This document shows positions 1 to 7,131 of a DNA stretch of 64,000 nucleotides, piece by piece (the first letter of the stretch is position 1; every line of letters starts with the position of its first letter). The notes under the pieces are model-generated. The model saw only the letters and a list, made by a program, of their open reading frames with translations. It was not told the DNA's origin and did no database searches. Both the position numbers and the translations under genes were made by a program. Origin of the DNA: Neobacillus paridis (lineage in GTDB: Bacteria > Bacillota > Bacilli > Bacillales > Cytobacillaceae); contig NZ_JAESWB010000233.1 in NCBI RefSeq assembly GCF_016765675.1, positions 115,988 to 179,987 of the forward strand. Direction: 5' to 3'.

Positions 1-1
1 A

Positions 2-226
2 TTCGATTCATTTATTAGCGGTTTCAAGGATTATATTAGCGAATCAAAAAAACACACAAATCTTTTAGAAAAAGCTTACTTAAATAGTCAGCCGTTATTC
101 AAGGATTTTGTTAAAACTTTCCCATTATTGATGTACTATATTTACTCTCGGTTAGTGGGGAGCAAGTCGCTTTCCGCATACCGGGTAATATTACATGTAA
201 AGTTTAAGGGAGGATTGACGGCTTAA
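2..226 (+). CDS. C-terminal end of an unidentified protein (5' end outside window)
   Basis: An open frame runs from the first bases of the window to a TAA at 224-226 and gives the last 74 residues of a protein that begins upstream. The peptide is rich in charged and aromatic residues, with a segment LVGSKSLSAYRVILHVKFKGG just before the stop, and has no start codon or ribosome site of its own inside the window. I do not recognise the family. It lies 83 bp upstream of the histidine kinase on the same strand. It could be chance coding, but the uninterrupted frame up to the window edge favours a real gene end. Confidence 0.45.
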   Translation, partial: FDSFISGFKDYISESKKHTNLLEKAYLNSQPLFKDFVKTFPLLMYYIYSRLVGSKSLSAYRVILHVKFKGGLTA

Positions 227-309
227 ATAGATTTCTTCATCATTTCTCGATATTATTATTTTATGATGAAATTCATGAATACTTTTATTGCAAACCAAGG
301 GGCAATTTA

Positions 310-1683
310 ATGAAAAAATTTAAGAAAATAACGAGCATATCAACAAAACTAGGATTACTTTTCAGCGGAATATTTGTTTTATTACTTTTCATTCTTGGCT
401 CGATATTATACGGGGTTTTTATTAATATGTTCAGTGATTATGTTAAGCAGGATTTGCTGGTAAGAGGTTATAATCACGCCAAGGTGTTGGAAGGACAATT
501 GAATAAAGAAACAATTGCTCATGTAATCAGAATGGAAAAAGGAGCCACAACCAAGGTTGTAATTACTAATCCTAATCAAAGTGTCATCGGTTCTTCGGTT
601 CCCCCGGATGAAGATATGAAAAATCACTTATTATCTAAAGGACAGGTTCTAAAAAAAGGACTGATAGTAGAAAGTGATTGGAAAAACCATGATTATATCA
701 TTTCCGTATCTCCAATTGGGAAAAATGAAGGCTACGTATATATGTACTATCCGGCCTACATAATACGTGAAATCGTGGTGGTATTAAACCTATTAATATT
801 AATGGCTAGCGTAGGAGTCATATTGCTTGCCTTTGGTTTTATTGGAATTTTATCAAGAAGACTCACAAAGCCGCTTTTATTGATGAAGGATGCAACAAAT
901 AAAATGTCACTTGGAAGGTATCAACAAAAAATTCCTGTCAAAGGTGATGATGAAATTGCCCAACTGGGAAAATCGATTCAGTCACTGGGGGAACAGCTCC
1001 AATACTTCGAGGACAGCAGGAATGATTTCCTTGCAGCCGTTTCCCATGAGCTTCGCACCCCTCTAACCTATATTAAAGGATATAGCGATATTTTAATGAA
1101 GGGGATGTATAAAAGCAGTGAAGAACAGAAGCAGTATTTACAAATTATCAATAATGAAGCAAAACGTATATCATTTTTGGTAAATGATTTATTTGAAATG
1201 AGTAAATTACAGGTAAATGAATTTGTTTTAGATCGCGAGTATTCCAATATCAATCAGATTATCGAAAAAGTAATAACAAATCTCCAGCCAGAAATATTGA
1301 AAAAGGGGTTAAAGATTACCTCTAACTTACAAGAAATCCCGTTAATTAGTGTTGACCCTAAAAGAATCGAGCAAGTCTTCTATAACCTTGTTGAAAATGC
1401 ACTGAAATACACCCAGCAAGGGGAAATTTCGATTCTCGCTTATGTAGAAAAAGGTTTTGTAAAAATAAAAGTAAAAGATACTGGAATCGGGATTCCAAAG
1501 TCAGATTTAACGAAAATATTTGACCGTTTTTATCGTGTTGAACAATCTCGTGCCCGGCAAACAGGAGGAACCGGGCTGGGCCTATATGTTGTAAAACAGA
1601 TTGTAGAGGCCCATGAAGGAGAAATAACGGTTGATAGTCAAGAAAACAAAGGATCAACTTTTACTATAACATTAAAAATCTAA
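310..1683 (+). CDS. sensor histidine kinase, PhoR/BaeS-like, two transmembrane segments
   Basis: A membrane-bound histidine kinase of 457 residues that autophosphorylates and passes phosphate to the OmpR-type regulator encoded 24 bp downstream. In order: TM1 at about 12-37, an extracytoplasmic sensor loop of about 115 residues, TM2 at about 152-180, a HAMP segment around 180-232, the dimerisation H-box SHELRTPLTY with phospho-acceptor His246, an N-box (NLVENALKYT) near 360, and ATP-lid motifs DTGIGIP and GTGLGLYVV. A ribosome site AAGGGG sits about 8 bases before the ATG. The sensor loop has no domain I recognise. The next two gene products are Met/His-rich envelope proteins, so a metal or envelope signal is possible, but that is inference. 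Confidence 0.93.
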   Translation: MKKFKKITSISTKLGLLFSGIFVLLLFILGSILYGVFINMFSDYVKQDLLVRGYNHAKVLEGQLNKETIAHVIRMEKGATTKVVITNPNQSVIGSSVPPDEDMKNHLLSKGQVLKKGLIVESDWKNHDYIISVSPIGKNEGYVYMYYPAYIIREIVVVLNLLILMASVGVILLAFGFIGILSRRLTKPLLLMKDATNKMSLGRYQQKIPVKGDDEIAQLGKSIQSLGEQLQYFEDSRNDFLAAVSHELRTPLTYIKGYSDILMKGMYKSSEEQKQYLQIINNEAKRISFLVNDLFEMSKLQVNEFVLDREYSNINQIIEKVITNLQPEILKKGLKITSNLQEIPLISVDPKRIEQVFYNLVENALKYTQQGEISILAYVEKGFVKIKVKDTGIGIPKSDLTKIFDRFYRVEQSRARQTGGTGLGLYVVKQIVEAHEGEITVDSQENKGSTFTITLKI

Positions 1684-1707
1684 ATGTTATAAGGAGAAGA
1701 AAAAGTA

Positions 1708-2382
1708 ATGATAAAAATTTTGGTAGTCGATGATGAGTTTGAAATGAGACAGCTTTTACGGCTTTATTTACAGCAGGAAGGTTTTGTTGTGGAAGAAGCA
1801 GAGAACGGGAAGGAAGCTTATGAAAAAATTGTGAAACACGAGTATCAGTTAATGATCCTTGATATTATGATGCCACTTCTTGATGGCTGGCAGACACTTG
1901 AACAAGTTCGAAAGGTGTCAGATTTGCCGGTGATGATGCTAACGGCAAAGGGGGCAGTAAAAGATAAGGTTGCCGGATTATCAAAGGGTGCAGATGATTA
2001 TTTAGTCAAGCCATTTGATGCTGAGGAATTGATAGCAAGGGTCCATGCATTGCTTCGCAGGACCCATCTAAGTGCGGAAAAGGAACACTTGTTAAAATAT
2101 AAAGGTATCATAGTAGATTTAAATGCTCGAGATGTAATTTTTCATGATAAAAAAATTAGCCTTACACAAACAGAGTTTGATCTACTAAGAATTCTTTTAG
2201 AACATAGGGGAATTGTCTTATCTAGAGAGCAATTGGTTGAGTTAGTTTGGGGGATAGAGTTTACCGGGGAAGATCGAACGGTTGATTCTCACATTAAAAA
2301 TCTCCGGGATAAATTAAAAGCAGCAGGGGTCAATGAGCAACCCATTAAAACAGTTTGGGGAATTGGATATAAAGTTGAATAG
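1708..2382 (+). CDS. response regulator, OmpR/PhoB family
   Basis: Cytoplasmic DNA-binding partner of the upstream kinase, 224 residues. The receiver domain (1-118) has the acidic pair DDE at 8-10, phospho-acceptor Asp52 in LDIMMPLLDGW and the conserved Lys in LTAKG. The C-terminal winged helix (about 128-223) contains LTQTEFDLL, the recognition helix region DRTVDSHIKNLRDKL and the terminal WGIGYKVE wing, all typical of OmpR-type regulators. It starts with ATG behind AAGGAGAAG and is translationally close to the kinase (24-bp gap). Only 8 bp separate it from the small membrane protein that follows, so the three genes probably form one transcript ending at the terminator at 2670-2701. Confidence 0.95.
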   Translation: MIKILVVDDEFEMRQLLRLYLQQEGFVVEEAENGKEAYEKIVKHEYQLMILDIMMPLLDGWQTLEQVRKVSDLPVMMLTAKGAVKDKVAGLSKGADDYLVKPFDAEELIARVHALLRRTHLSAEKEHLLKYKGIIVDLNARDVIFHDKKISLTQTEFDLLRILLEHRGIVLSREQLVELVWGIEFTGEDRTVDSHIKNLRDKLKAAGVNEQPIKTVWGIGYKVE

Positions 2383-2390
2383 GTGAGAAA

Positions 2391-2633
2391 ATGAATAAAT
2401 TACTGTCCACCGTATTTTTAATTTTGATTATTATTCTAGGGATTTCATCCTTGATATTTGTTATCAAAATGACTTGGTTTCCCCCGACCCCAATGGGGAT
2501 GATGATGGGGAAACATATGATGCTGCATCATATGTTCTTTTGGTTTTCACAGATGATGATCATTTGCTTTCTTTTCTTAACGTTAATCTTGATTATTTGG
2601 AGGACCATGAACAGGAATAAAGATAAGAAATGA
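2391..2633 (+). CDS. small Met/His-rich membrane protein
   Basis: An 80-residue protein with two hydrophobic helices (about 4-27 and 50-69) joined by a short loop packed with Met and His (PTPMGMMMGKHMMLHHMFFW). The C-terminus is basic (RTMNRNKDKK), suggesting that both ends face the cytoplasm. It starts 8 bp after the response regulator stop, behind a weak AGGTGAG site, so it is probably the last gene of the two-component operon. I do not recognise a named family. Thioether-rich loops of this kind are typical of soft-metal (copper or silver) ligands, so a metal sensing or binding accessory role is possible but unproven. Confidence 0.75.
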   Translation: MNKLLSTVFLILIIILGISSLIFVIKMTWFPPTPMGMMMGKHMMLHHMFFWFSQMMIICFLFLTLILIIWRTMNRNKDKK

Positions 2634-2669
2634 GGGGAATGTATAAACTGCTAATTAATTTTCGGATTC

Positions 2670-2701
2670 AAAAAAGCTGAGGAATTTCACTCAGCTTTTT
2701 T
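2670..2701. terminator. bidirectional rho-independent terminator
   Basis: A perfect 12-bp inverted repeat, AAAAAAGCTGAG / CTCAGCTTTTTT, with an 8-base loop. It carries A- and T-tracts on both sides, so it can end the two-component operon from the left and the convergent secreted-protein gene from the right. Confidence 0.9.
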
Positions 2702-2743
2702 GAACTTTTTTAATCGACCTTTAAATTTTATATTTCGTAATTT

Positions 2744-3001
2744 CTATAAGTTATTCATCATGCTTTTGGTTTCCGTATTATTTTTGTATATTCCATTCAT
2801 CATGCCTCCATCTCCATGGCAGGCTTTGTACATTTTTTGTAAATCCTCTTTTGAAGAATTTGGATGCATTTTTTGCATGAAAGGCAGCATTTTTTCAAAA
2901 CTAAAGCCATCACCCGAATTGCTGTTACCAGCTGCAAATACAGCTGTACCAGCTCCAAGAATTAAAGCTCCACTTAAGATGCCAACAGCAAGTTTTTTCA
3001 T
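2744..3001 (-). CDS. small secreted Met-rich protein of unknown function
   Basis: An 85-residue protein with a clear signal peptide (MKKLAVGILSGALILGAGTAVFAAG, cleavage near residue 23). The mature part is about 60 residues, acidic and Met-rich, with FEKMLPFMQKMHPNSSKEDLQKMYKACHG followed by DGGMMNGIY. The start has GGGGGTG just upstream on the minus strand. The mature part has a single Cys. It is convergent to the two-component operon and shares its terminator. The conserved-looking stretch around MQKMHPN...LQKMYKACHG suggests a small extracellular ligand-binding helical protein. I cannot name a family, and a metal-binding role is inferred only from composition and from the Met/His-rich neighbour. 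Confidence 0.75.
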   Translation of the reverse strand: MKKLAVGILSGALILGAGTAVFAAGNSNSGDGFSFEKMLPFMQKMHPNSSKEDLQKMYKACHGDGGMMNGIYKNNTETKSMMNNL

Positions 3002-3120
3002 GATTTAACACCCCCTTTCTTTCGTTACCTTCATCATATAGCTAAAATTCGCAGAAATAATGAATTTTTCATGATGGGAAATGATATTATTTTCGTGATT
3101 AGGGAAATTGTGTCTAAATC

Positions 3121-3178
3121 TTGACCAATTTAAAAAATGGAAGTATAGTAAAACTCATATATGGTTACCTAGGGTAAC
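3121..3178 (+). promoter_or_regulatory. sigma-A promoter and palindromic operator of the MarR-MFS operon
   Basis: TTGACC at 3121-3126, a 17-bp spacer and TATAGT at 3144-3149 form a near-consensus promoter. Fifteen bases past the -10 lies the perfect inverted repeat GTTACC-TAG-GGTAAC (3164-3178), well placed for autorepression by the MarR protein. The promoter lies inside any longer reading of the MarR frame, which supports the TTG start at 3204. Confidence 0.75.
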
Positions 3179-3203
3179 TATTTTGTTTTTAGGGGGGCAA
3201 AAG

Positions 3204-3632
3204 TTGCAATATTTTTTTCAACGTTATATACGATTATATCGGTCCATTATAAGTAGACTAAATGAAATACTGGCTGAACACGGGCTTTCTTTTTCATTAT
3301 GGGAGGTTCTTTTTTACGTGCAAAAAATGGGACCATCAACGCTGGTAGAGATCGCCGACTATTATCATGTCGAAAAGCCGTCGATCACTAGAAGAGTCCA
3401 TCGTTTGAAAGAACAAATGCTTATTGAAGGAGTATCAAGCAAGGACGGCCGTGAAAGAATGATTCAGTTGACAGATAAGGGTAGGGAGGTATACAAAGTA
3501 TGCCGTCGGAAAATCAATCAGTTAGAGAATGAGGTAATGAAAGGTATTCCAGACAATGAAAAAAATACCTTGTCTCAAATCCTTCCCAAAATACAACAAA
3601 ATATTTTGAACAAAGGGGCAGAGAATGAATGA
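3204..3632 (+). CDS. MarR family transcriptional regulator
   Basis: A winged-helix repressor of 142 residues when started at TTG 3204, which sits 5 bases after an AGGGGGGC ribosome site. The frame is open upstream, but the promoter at 3121-3149 lies within that extension. The core shows ISRLNEILAEHGLSFSLWEVLFYV, the recognition region VEIADYYHVEKPSITRRVHRLKEQ and the wing VSSKDGRERMIQLTDKGREV, all classical MarR features. Its stop overlaps the start of the MFS gene (ATGA), indicating translational coupling. The pair resembles the B. subtilis YwoH-YwoG arrangement, so it most likely controls export of a small toxic compound. The inducer is unknown. Confidence 0.9.
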   Translation: MQYFFQRYIRLYRSIISRLNEILAEHGLSFSLWEVLFYVQKMGPSTLVEIADYYHVEKPSITRRVHRLKEQMLIEGVSSKDGRERMIQLTDKGREVYKVCRRKINQLENEVMKGIPDNEKNTLSQILPKIQQNILNKGAENE

Positions 3633-4828
3633 CAAAACCAAAATTGTGGACAAAAAATTTCTTCATTGTTTCAACGGCTAACTTTTTTCTTTACTTTACA
3701 TTTTATTTATTAATGGTAACGATTACGAACTTTGCATCGGAGAAATTCCATGCCACACCGAGTGCGGCCGGTCTCGCTTCGGGGATTTTTGTTATTGGGA
3801 TGCTAATCGGACGCCTCTTTACAGGCAGGTCAATTGACAAGACAGGTTGGAAGAAGACTTTGTATATCGGCTTTATATTTTTCCTAATCACAACAGGTTT
3901 GTATTTCTTCGTAAATAACATGACAACTCTTTTAATCAACCGCTTTTTAAACGGGGCCGCAATGGGTATTGCTTCAACCGCAACCGGAACAATTGCTGCA
4001 AAAATCATTCCAAATGAAAGGCGGGGGGAAGGCACCGGTTATTATGCCTTAAGTGTCGTACTGGCTGCGGCGATAGGACCATTTTTAAGTATGTTTCTAT
4101 CTCAGTATACGGAGGTTTCGATTAACTTCGTTTTATGTATTCTGCTGCTGGCGTTCAGCTTGATAGCGATATTCTTTCTAAACGTTCCAATCATCCAATT
4201 TACCAAAGAGCAGTTGGAGGAAATGAAGGGATTTTCGCTTGATCATTTCTTTGAGGTAAAGGCCATTCCGATTTCCGTCATGGGGGCATTTATTGGGCTG
4301 GGCTATTCAAGCATTCTTACCTTTCTAAGCTCCTATACAAACGAAATTGATTTAGTTGGCGTCGGCAGTTTCTTTTTTATTGTGTATGCTGTGCTTGTAC
4401 TGGTATCAAGGCCCTTTACAGGCCGGTGGTTTGATGTAAGAGGGGAAAATTTTGTGATGTATCCGTCGTTCTTCGTATTCGCTCTTGCTTTGTTTGTCCT
4501 AAGCCAGGCGCATCACGGATTTACTCTTTTATTAGCAGGTGCTTTCGTAGGTCTTGGATACGGAACACTCACCTCCAGCGGTCAGGCGATTTCTATTAAA
4601 GTCTCTCCGAAGGAACGAATGGGACTGGCAACCTCAACTTGGTTTATCTTTTTTGACGGCGGGATGGGGATTGGCCCATCAATCCTTGGGTTTATTGTTC
4701 CGTCGCTTGGGTATCGCGGTCTATATATGACGATGGCGATTGTACTTTTTGCCTGCCTGTTCTTCTATTATTTGTTACATGGCAGAAAAGCTGGCAATAA
4801 AATACAGCAAATGGTCCAGCCTAGCTAA
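3629..4828 (+). CDS. MFS transporter, drug/metabolite efflux type
   Basis: A 399-residue major facilitator with about 12 hydrophobic helices. The MFS signature between helices 2 and 3 reads GRLFTGRSIDKTGWKK, a second copy in the C-terminal half reads SRPFTGRWFDVRGEN, and helix 4 contains RFLNGAAMGIASTATGTIAAKIIPNERRGEGTGYY, typical of the proton-drug antiporter group. It overlaps the MarR stop codon by 4 bp and shares its promoter, so it is the likely regulated target. A short inverted repeat CCAGCCT / AGGCTGG spans the stop codon (4817-4838) but has no T-tract. The 238 bp that follow carry no gene I can support. Confidence 0.92.
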   Translation: MTKPKLWTKNFFIVSTANFFLYFTFYLLMVTITNFASEKFHATPSAAGLASGIFVIGMLIGRLFTGRSIDKTGWKKTLYIGFIFFLITTGLYFFVNNMTTLLINRFLNGAAMGIASTATGTIAAKIIPNERRGEGTGYYALSVVLAAAIGPFLSMFLSQYTEVSINFVLCILLLAFSLIAIFFLNVPIIQFTKEQLEEMKGFSLDHFFEVKAIPISVMGAFIGLGYSSILTFLSSYTNEIDLVGVGSFFFIVYAVLVLVSRPFTGRWFDVRGENFVMYPSFFVFALALFVLSQAHHGFTLLLAGAFVGLGYGTLTSSGQAISIKVSPKERMGLATSTWFIFFDGGMGIGPSILGFIVPSLGYRGLYMTMAIVLFACLFFYYLLHGRKAGNKIQQMVQPS

Positions 4829-5066
4829 GCAGGCTGGCGTAATCATTGGTTAACTTCATCCATTTTTTGGACTAGAAAGGTTCTAAAGTTCACATAATCT
4901 ACTAATATCCACCATGCGCGGTAATCTCATCCATTATATACTTGAGCTAGTGGAATGGGTTCTCCTATTGATTTACCAGGTTTTTCTCCGGTAACGAGAC
5001 ATCTATCATCAGCAAAAAATAGGTTCTCCTGTTCCCGAAAATATAATAGAAAAGAGGTTATCCATC

Positions 5067-6098
5067 TTGTATCATGAGAAGATCCGTGTAGTACAGTATG
5101 GCTGTGGGAAAATGTCGAAGTATATTCTGCGCTATTTGTATGAAAAAGGTGCGGAGATTGTCGGGGCGATTGATATCAACCCGGATGTGGTCGGTATGGA
5201 CGTTGGCGATTGGGCGGAACTCGGCGTGAAGCTCGGCGTCCCGATTCGCAGTGATGCCGATGCCGTGTTGGATGAATGTGATGCCAATATTGCGGTGTTG
5301 ACGCTGTTTAGCTTCATGAATGATGTCTATCCTCATTTTGAAAAGTGCGTGATGCGCGGTATCAATGTGGTAACAACCTGTGAAGAGGCGATCTATCCGT
5401 GGACTACCGCTTCTACGATTACGAACAAGCTGGATAAACTCGCGAAAGAACATAATTGTACGATTGTCGGTTCCGGGATGCAGGACATTTTTTGGATTAA
5501 TATGATTGGCTGCATTGCTGGAGGTGTCCATCGTATTGATAAAATTGAAGGCGCTGTCAGCTACAATGTCGAGGATTATGGACTTGCGCTTGCAGAGGCC
5601 CATGGCGCCGGGATGACGCCGGAGGAATTTGAGGAAAAAATCGCTCATCCAGAAACGCTGGAACCAAGCTATGTGTGGAACTCGAACGAGGCACTGTGTG
5701 CAAAAATGGGCTGGACGATCAAGTCGCAGACACAGAAATGTGTTCCGTATTTTTATGACCAAGACCTGTACTCGGCAACTTTGGGCCGGGTGATTCCAAA
5801 AGGACATTGCATTGGAATGAGTGCGGTCGTGACAACCGAGACCTTCCAGGGACCGATTATTGAAACACAGTGCATCGGTAAAGTGTATGGACCGGACGAC
5901 GGCGATATGTGTGATTGGAAAATAACCGGAGAACCTGACACTACCTTTTATGTCCAGAAGCCGGCGACGGTAGAACATACGTGTGCGACAGTGGTCAACC
6001 GGATTCCTACTATATTAAAGGCACCAGCCGGATACATCACCGTGGAAAAATTAGATGCTGTTGAGTATTTGCCCTATCCGATTCAACTGTTTGTCTAG
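5067..6098 (+). CDS. ord: 2,4-diaminopentanoate dehydrogenase-like oxidoreductase
   Basis: A 343-residue NAD(P)-dependent dehydrogenase of the dihydrodipicolinate-reductase-like fold. The Rossmann start [23 protein letters not shown] is at residues 6-28. The sequence [20 protein letters not shown] segment and the Cys-rich C-terminal half resemble the ornithine-fermentation enzyme that oxidises 2,4-diaminopentanoate. The start is TTG at 5067, nine bases after AGAGG; the next in-frame ATG is far inside. No other ornithine-pathway gene (aminomutase, thiolase) is nearby, so the substrate could differ. It stands alone between a 238-bp gap and a strong terminator. The symbol is offered by similarity only. 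Confidence 0.78.
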   Translation: MYHEKIRVVQYGCGKMSKYILRYLYEKGAEIVGAIDINPDVVGMDVGDWAELGVKLGVPIRSDADAVLDECDANIAVLTLFSFMNDVYPHFEKCVMRGINVVTTCEEAIYPWTTASTITNKLDKLAKEHNCTIVGSGMQDIFWINMIGCIAGGVHRIDKIEGAVSYNVEDYGLALAEAHGAGMTPEEFEEKIAHPETLEPSYVWNSNEALCAKMGWTIKSQTQKCVPYFYDQDLYSATLGRVIPKGHCIGMSAVVTTETFQGPIIETQCIGKVYGPDDGDMCDWKITGEPDTTFYVQKPATVEHTCATVVNRIPTILKAPAGYITVEKLDAVEYLPYPIQLFV

Positions 6099-6114
6099 CT
6101 CCCGGAATTTATAT

Positions 6115-6155
6115 GAAGAAAAGGCCGAATTCGAGTAGAATTCGGTCTTTTCTTC
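6115..6155. terminator. rho-independent terminator
   Basis: An 18-bp stem, left arm 6115-6132 and right arm 6138-6155, with loop GAGTA. The arms begin GAAGAAAAGG and end TCTTTTCTTC, and one G:T pair is the only irregularity. It lies 17 bp after the dehydrogenase stop. Confidence 0.88.
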
Positions 6156-6259
6156 AGCAAAGAGTGGACTCGTTCAGGCAAAACGGGAAAAAAGGTTTTT
6201 TAGCAAATAGGGAAGCATAAAATTTCACACCACTATTTAAGTAACTAATATTCAATTAT

Positions 6260-6793
6260 TTAATTAAAATCATCATCAATCTCAGCAGATAACAGTTTGA
6301 AATTTCTATCAAGTTTAATTTCAACCGGTACTCCTTTTAAACTTCCACGATACCCATCCCGATCTAAATAATAATGGGCAGCCTTTGTAAATGATTTGGT
6401 TATTCCTCTATATTTTATCTTCATTTGCTTCTTGCTGTCGGAAACGATGATTCCATGGCTATCGATAGTCCGTTCCGTATCAATGCTCCGTGCGGTTTTT
6501 CCATTGGCTTCAACTTCAACTAATACACCTTTTTTCAATTTTAGGCCATAGTCTTCGATTCTTGTATTTTTTGTAATTTTATAGGTTCTGCTGCCCCCAA
6601 ATGGAAACGAAACAACCATTTTATTTTTACTTAACGACTTTACTTTTCCTTCCACTTCATGATAATTGAATTGAGTATAATTACCGTTAAAACCTTTCTC
6701 TTCCTTCAATTCCATTGCAGATGCAAAGCTGCCAAATCCGACTAAAGCAACAAGTGTTGTGCCGATCATCGTTCGAACTAACTTATTTCTCAG
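6260..6793 (-). CDS. secreted protein of unknown function, probable CTG start
   Basis: The first ATG in frame (6769) would cut the positively charged n-region off the signal peptide and has no ribosome site. Extending to CTG at 6793 gives (M)RNKLVRTMIGTTLVALVGFGSFASA, a textbook signal peptide, and places GGAGG exactly 7 bases upstream of the CTG. The product is then 177 residues. The mature part contains two short beta-rich repeats: VEGKVKSLSKNKMVVSF with SRTYKITKNTRIEDYG, and HGIIVSDSKKQMKIKYRG with TKSFTKAAHYYLD. This suggests tandem OB- or SH3-like modules. It ends with acidic residues (EIDDDFN). I do not recognise the family. Confidence 0.75.
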   Translation of the reverse strand: MRNKLVRTMIGTTLVALVGFGSFASAMELKEEKGFNGNYTQFNYHEVEGKVKSLSKNKMVVSFPFGGSRTYKITKNTRIEDYGLKLKKGVLVEVEANGKTARSIDTERTIDSHGIIVSDSKKQMKIKYRGITKSFTKAAHYYLDRDGYRGSLKGVPVEIKLDRNFKLLSAEIDDDFN

Positions 6794-6929
6794 CTTAAAA
6801 CCTCCTTCGCTATTTTCAAATTCATTATAATAATGGAAAATTAGAAAATAATGAGAGCTCTCTTAGAGTTTTATTAAAATTACAAATAATTTTACAAGTT
6901 CCTTTAATTTAGTTTAATATCTAAGCCTT

Positions 6930-6998
6930 GTGCCTGTCACCACTCAGAAATTGTTGGATGAATTTAAAGATTCAATATCTTCGGGTAGTGACAGGCAC
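6930..6998. repeat. REP-like palindromic repeat, copy 1 (complete)
   Basis: A 69-bp element bounded by the perfect 11-bp inverted repeat GTGCCTGTCAC (6930-6940) and GTGACAGGCAC (6988-6998). The interior contains ACTCAGAAATTGT and TTCGGGTA, which recur in the other copies of this window. Its position between the secreted-protein and PucR genes is intergenic. Confidence 0.85.
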
Positions 6999-7131
6999 TT
7001 TTCATTATACAGCAAATGAAGTAATTCTGAATTATCAAATTCCTTGTCGCTCTCATTTGAGTGGGGTATAGTAAAAGTGGAGACTAAATATTCAAGAAAA
7101 TTGCACTATTCCGTGGAGAAGGATGAAGGTA

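Noticed and set aside
4817..4838. Hairpin CCAGCCT/AGGCTGG across the MFS stop codon as a terminator
   Set aside because: It has no T-tract and includes the stop codon, so termination there is unlikely.
5058..5978. A 306-codon open frame on the minus strand opposite the diaminopentanoate dehydrogenase gene
   Set aside because: Its translation is His/Arg-rich with no family features, while the plus-strand product has a clear Rossmann fold, TTG start and ribosome site.
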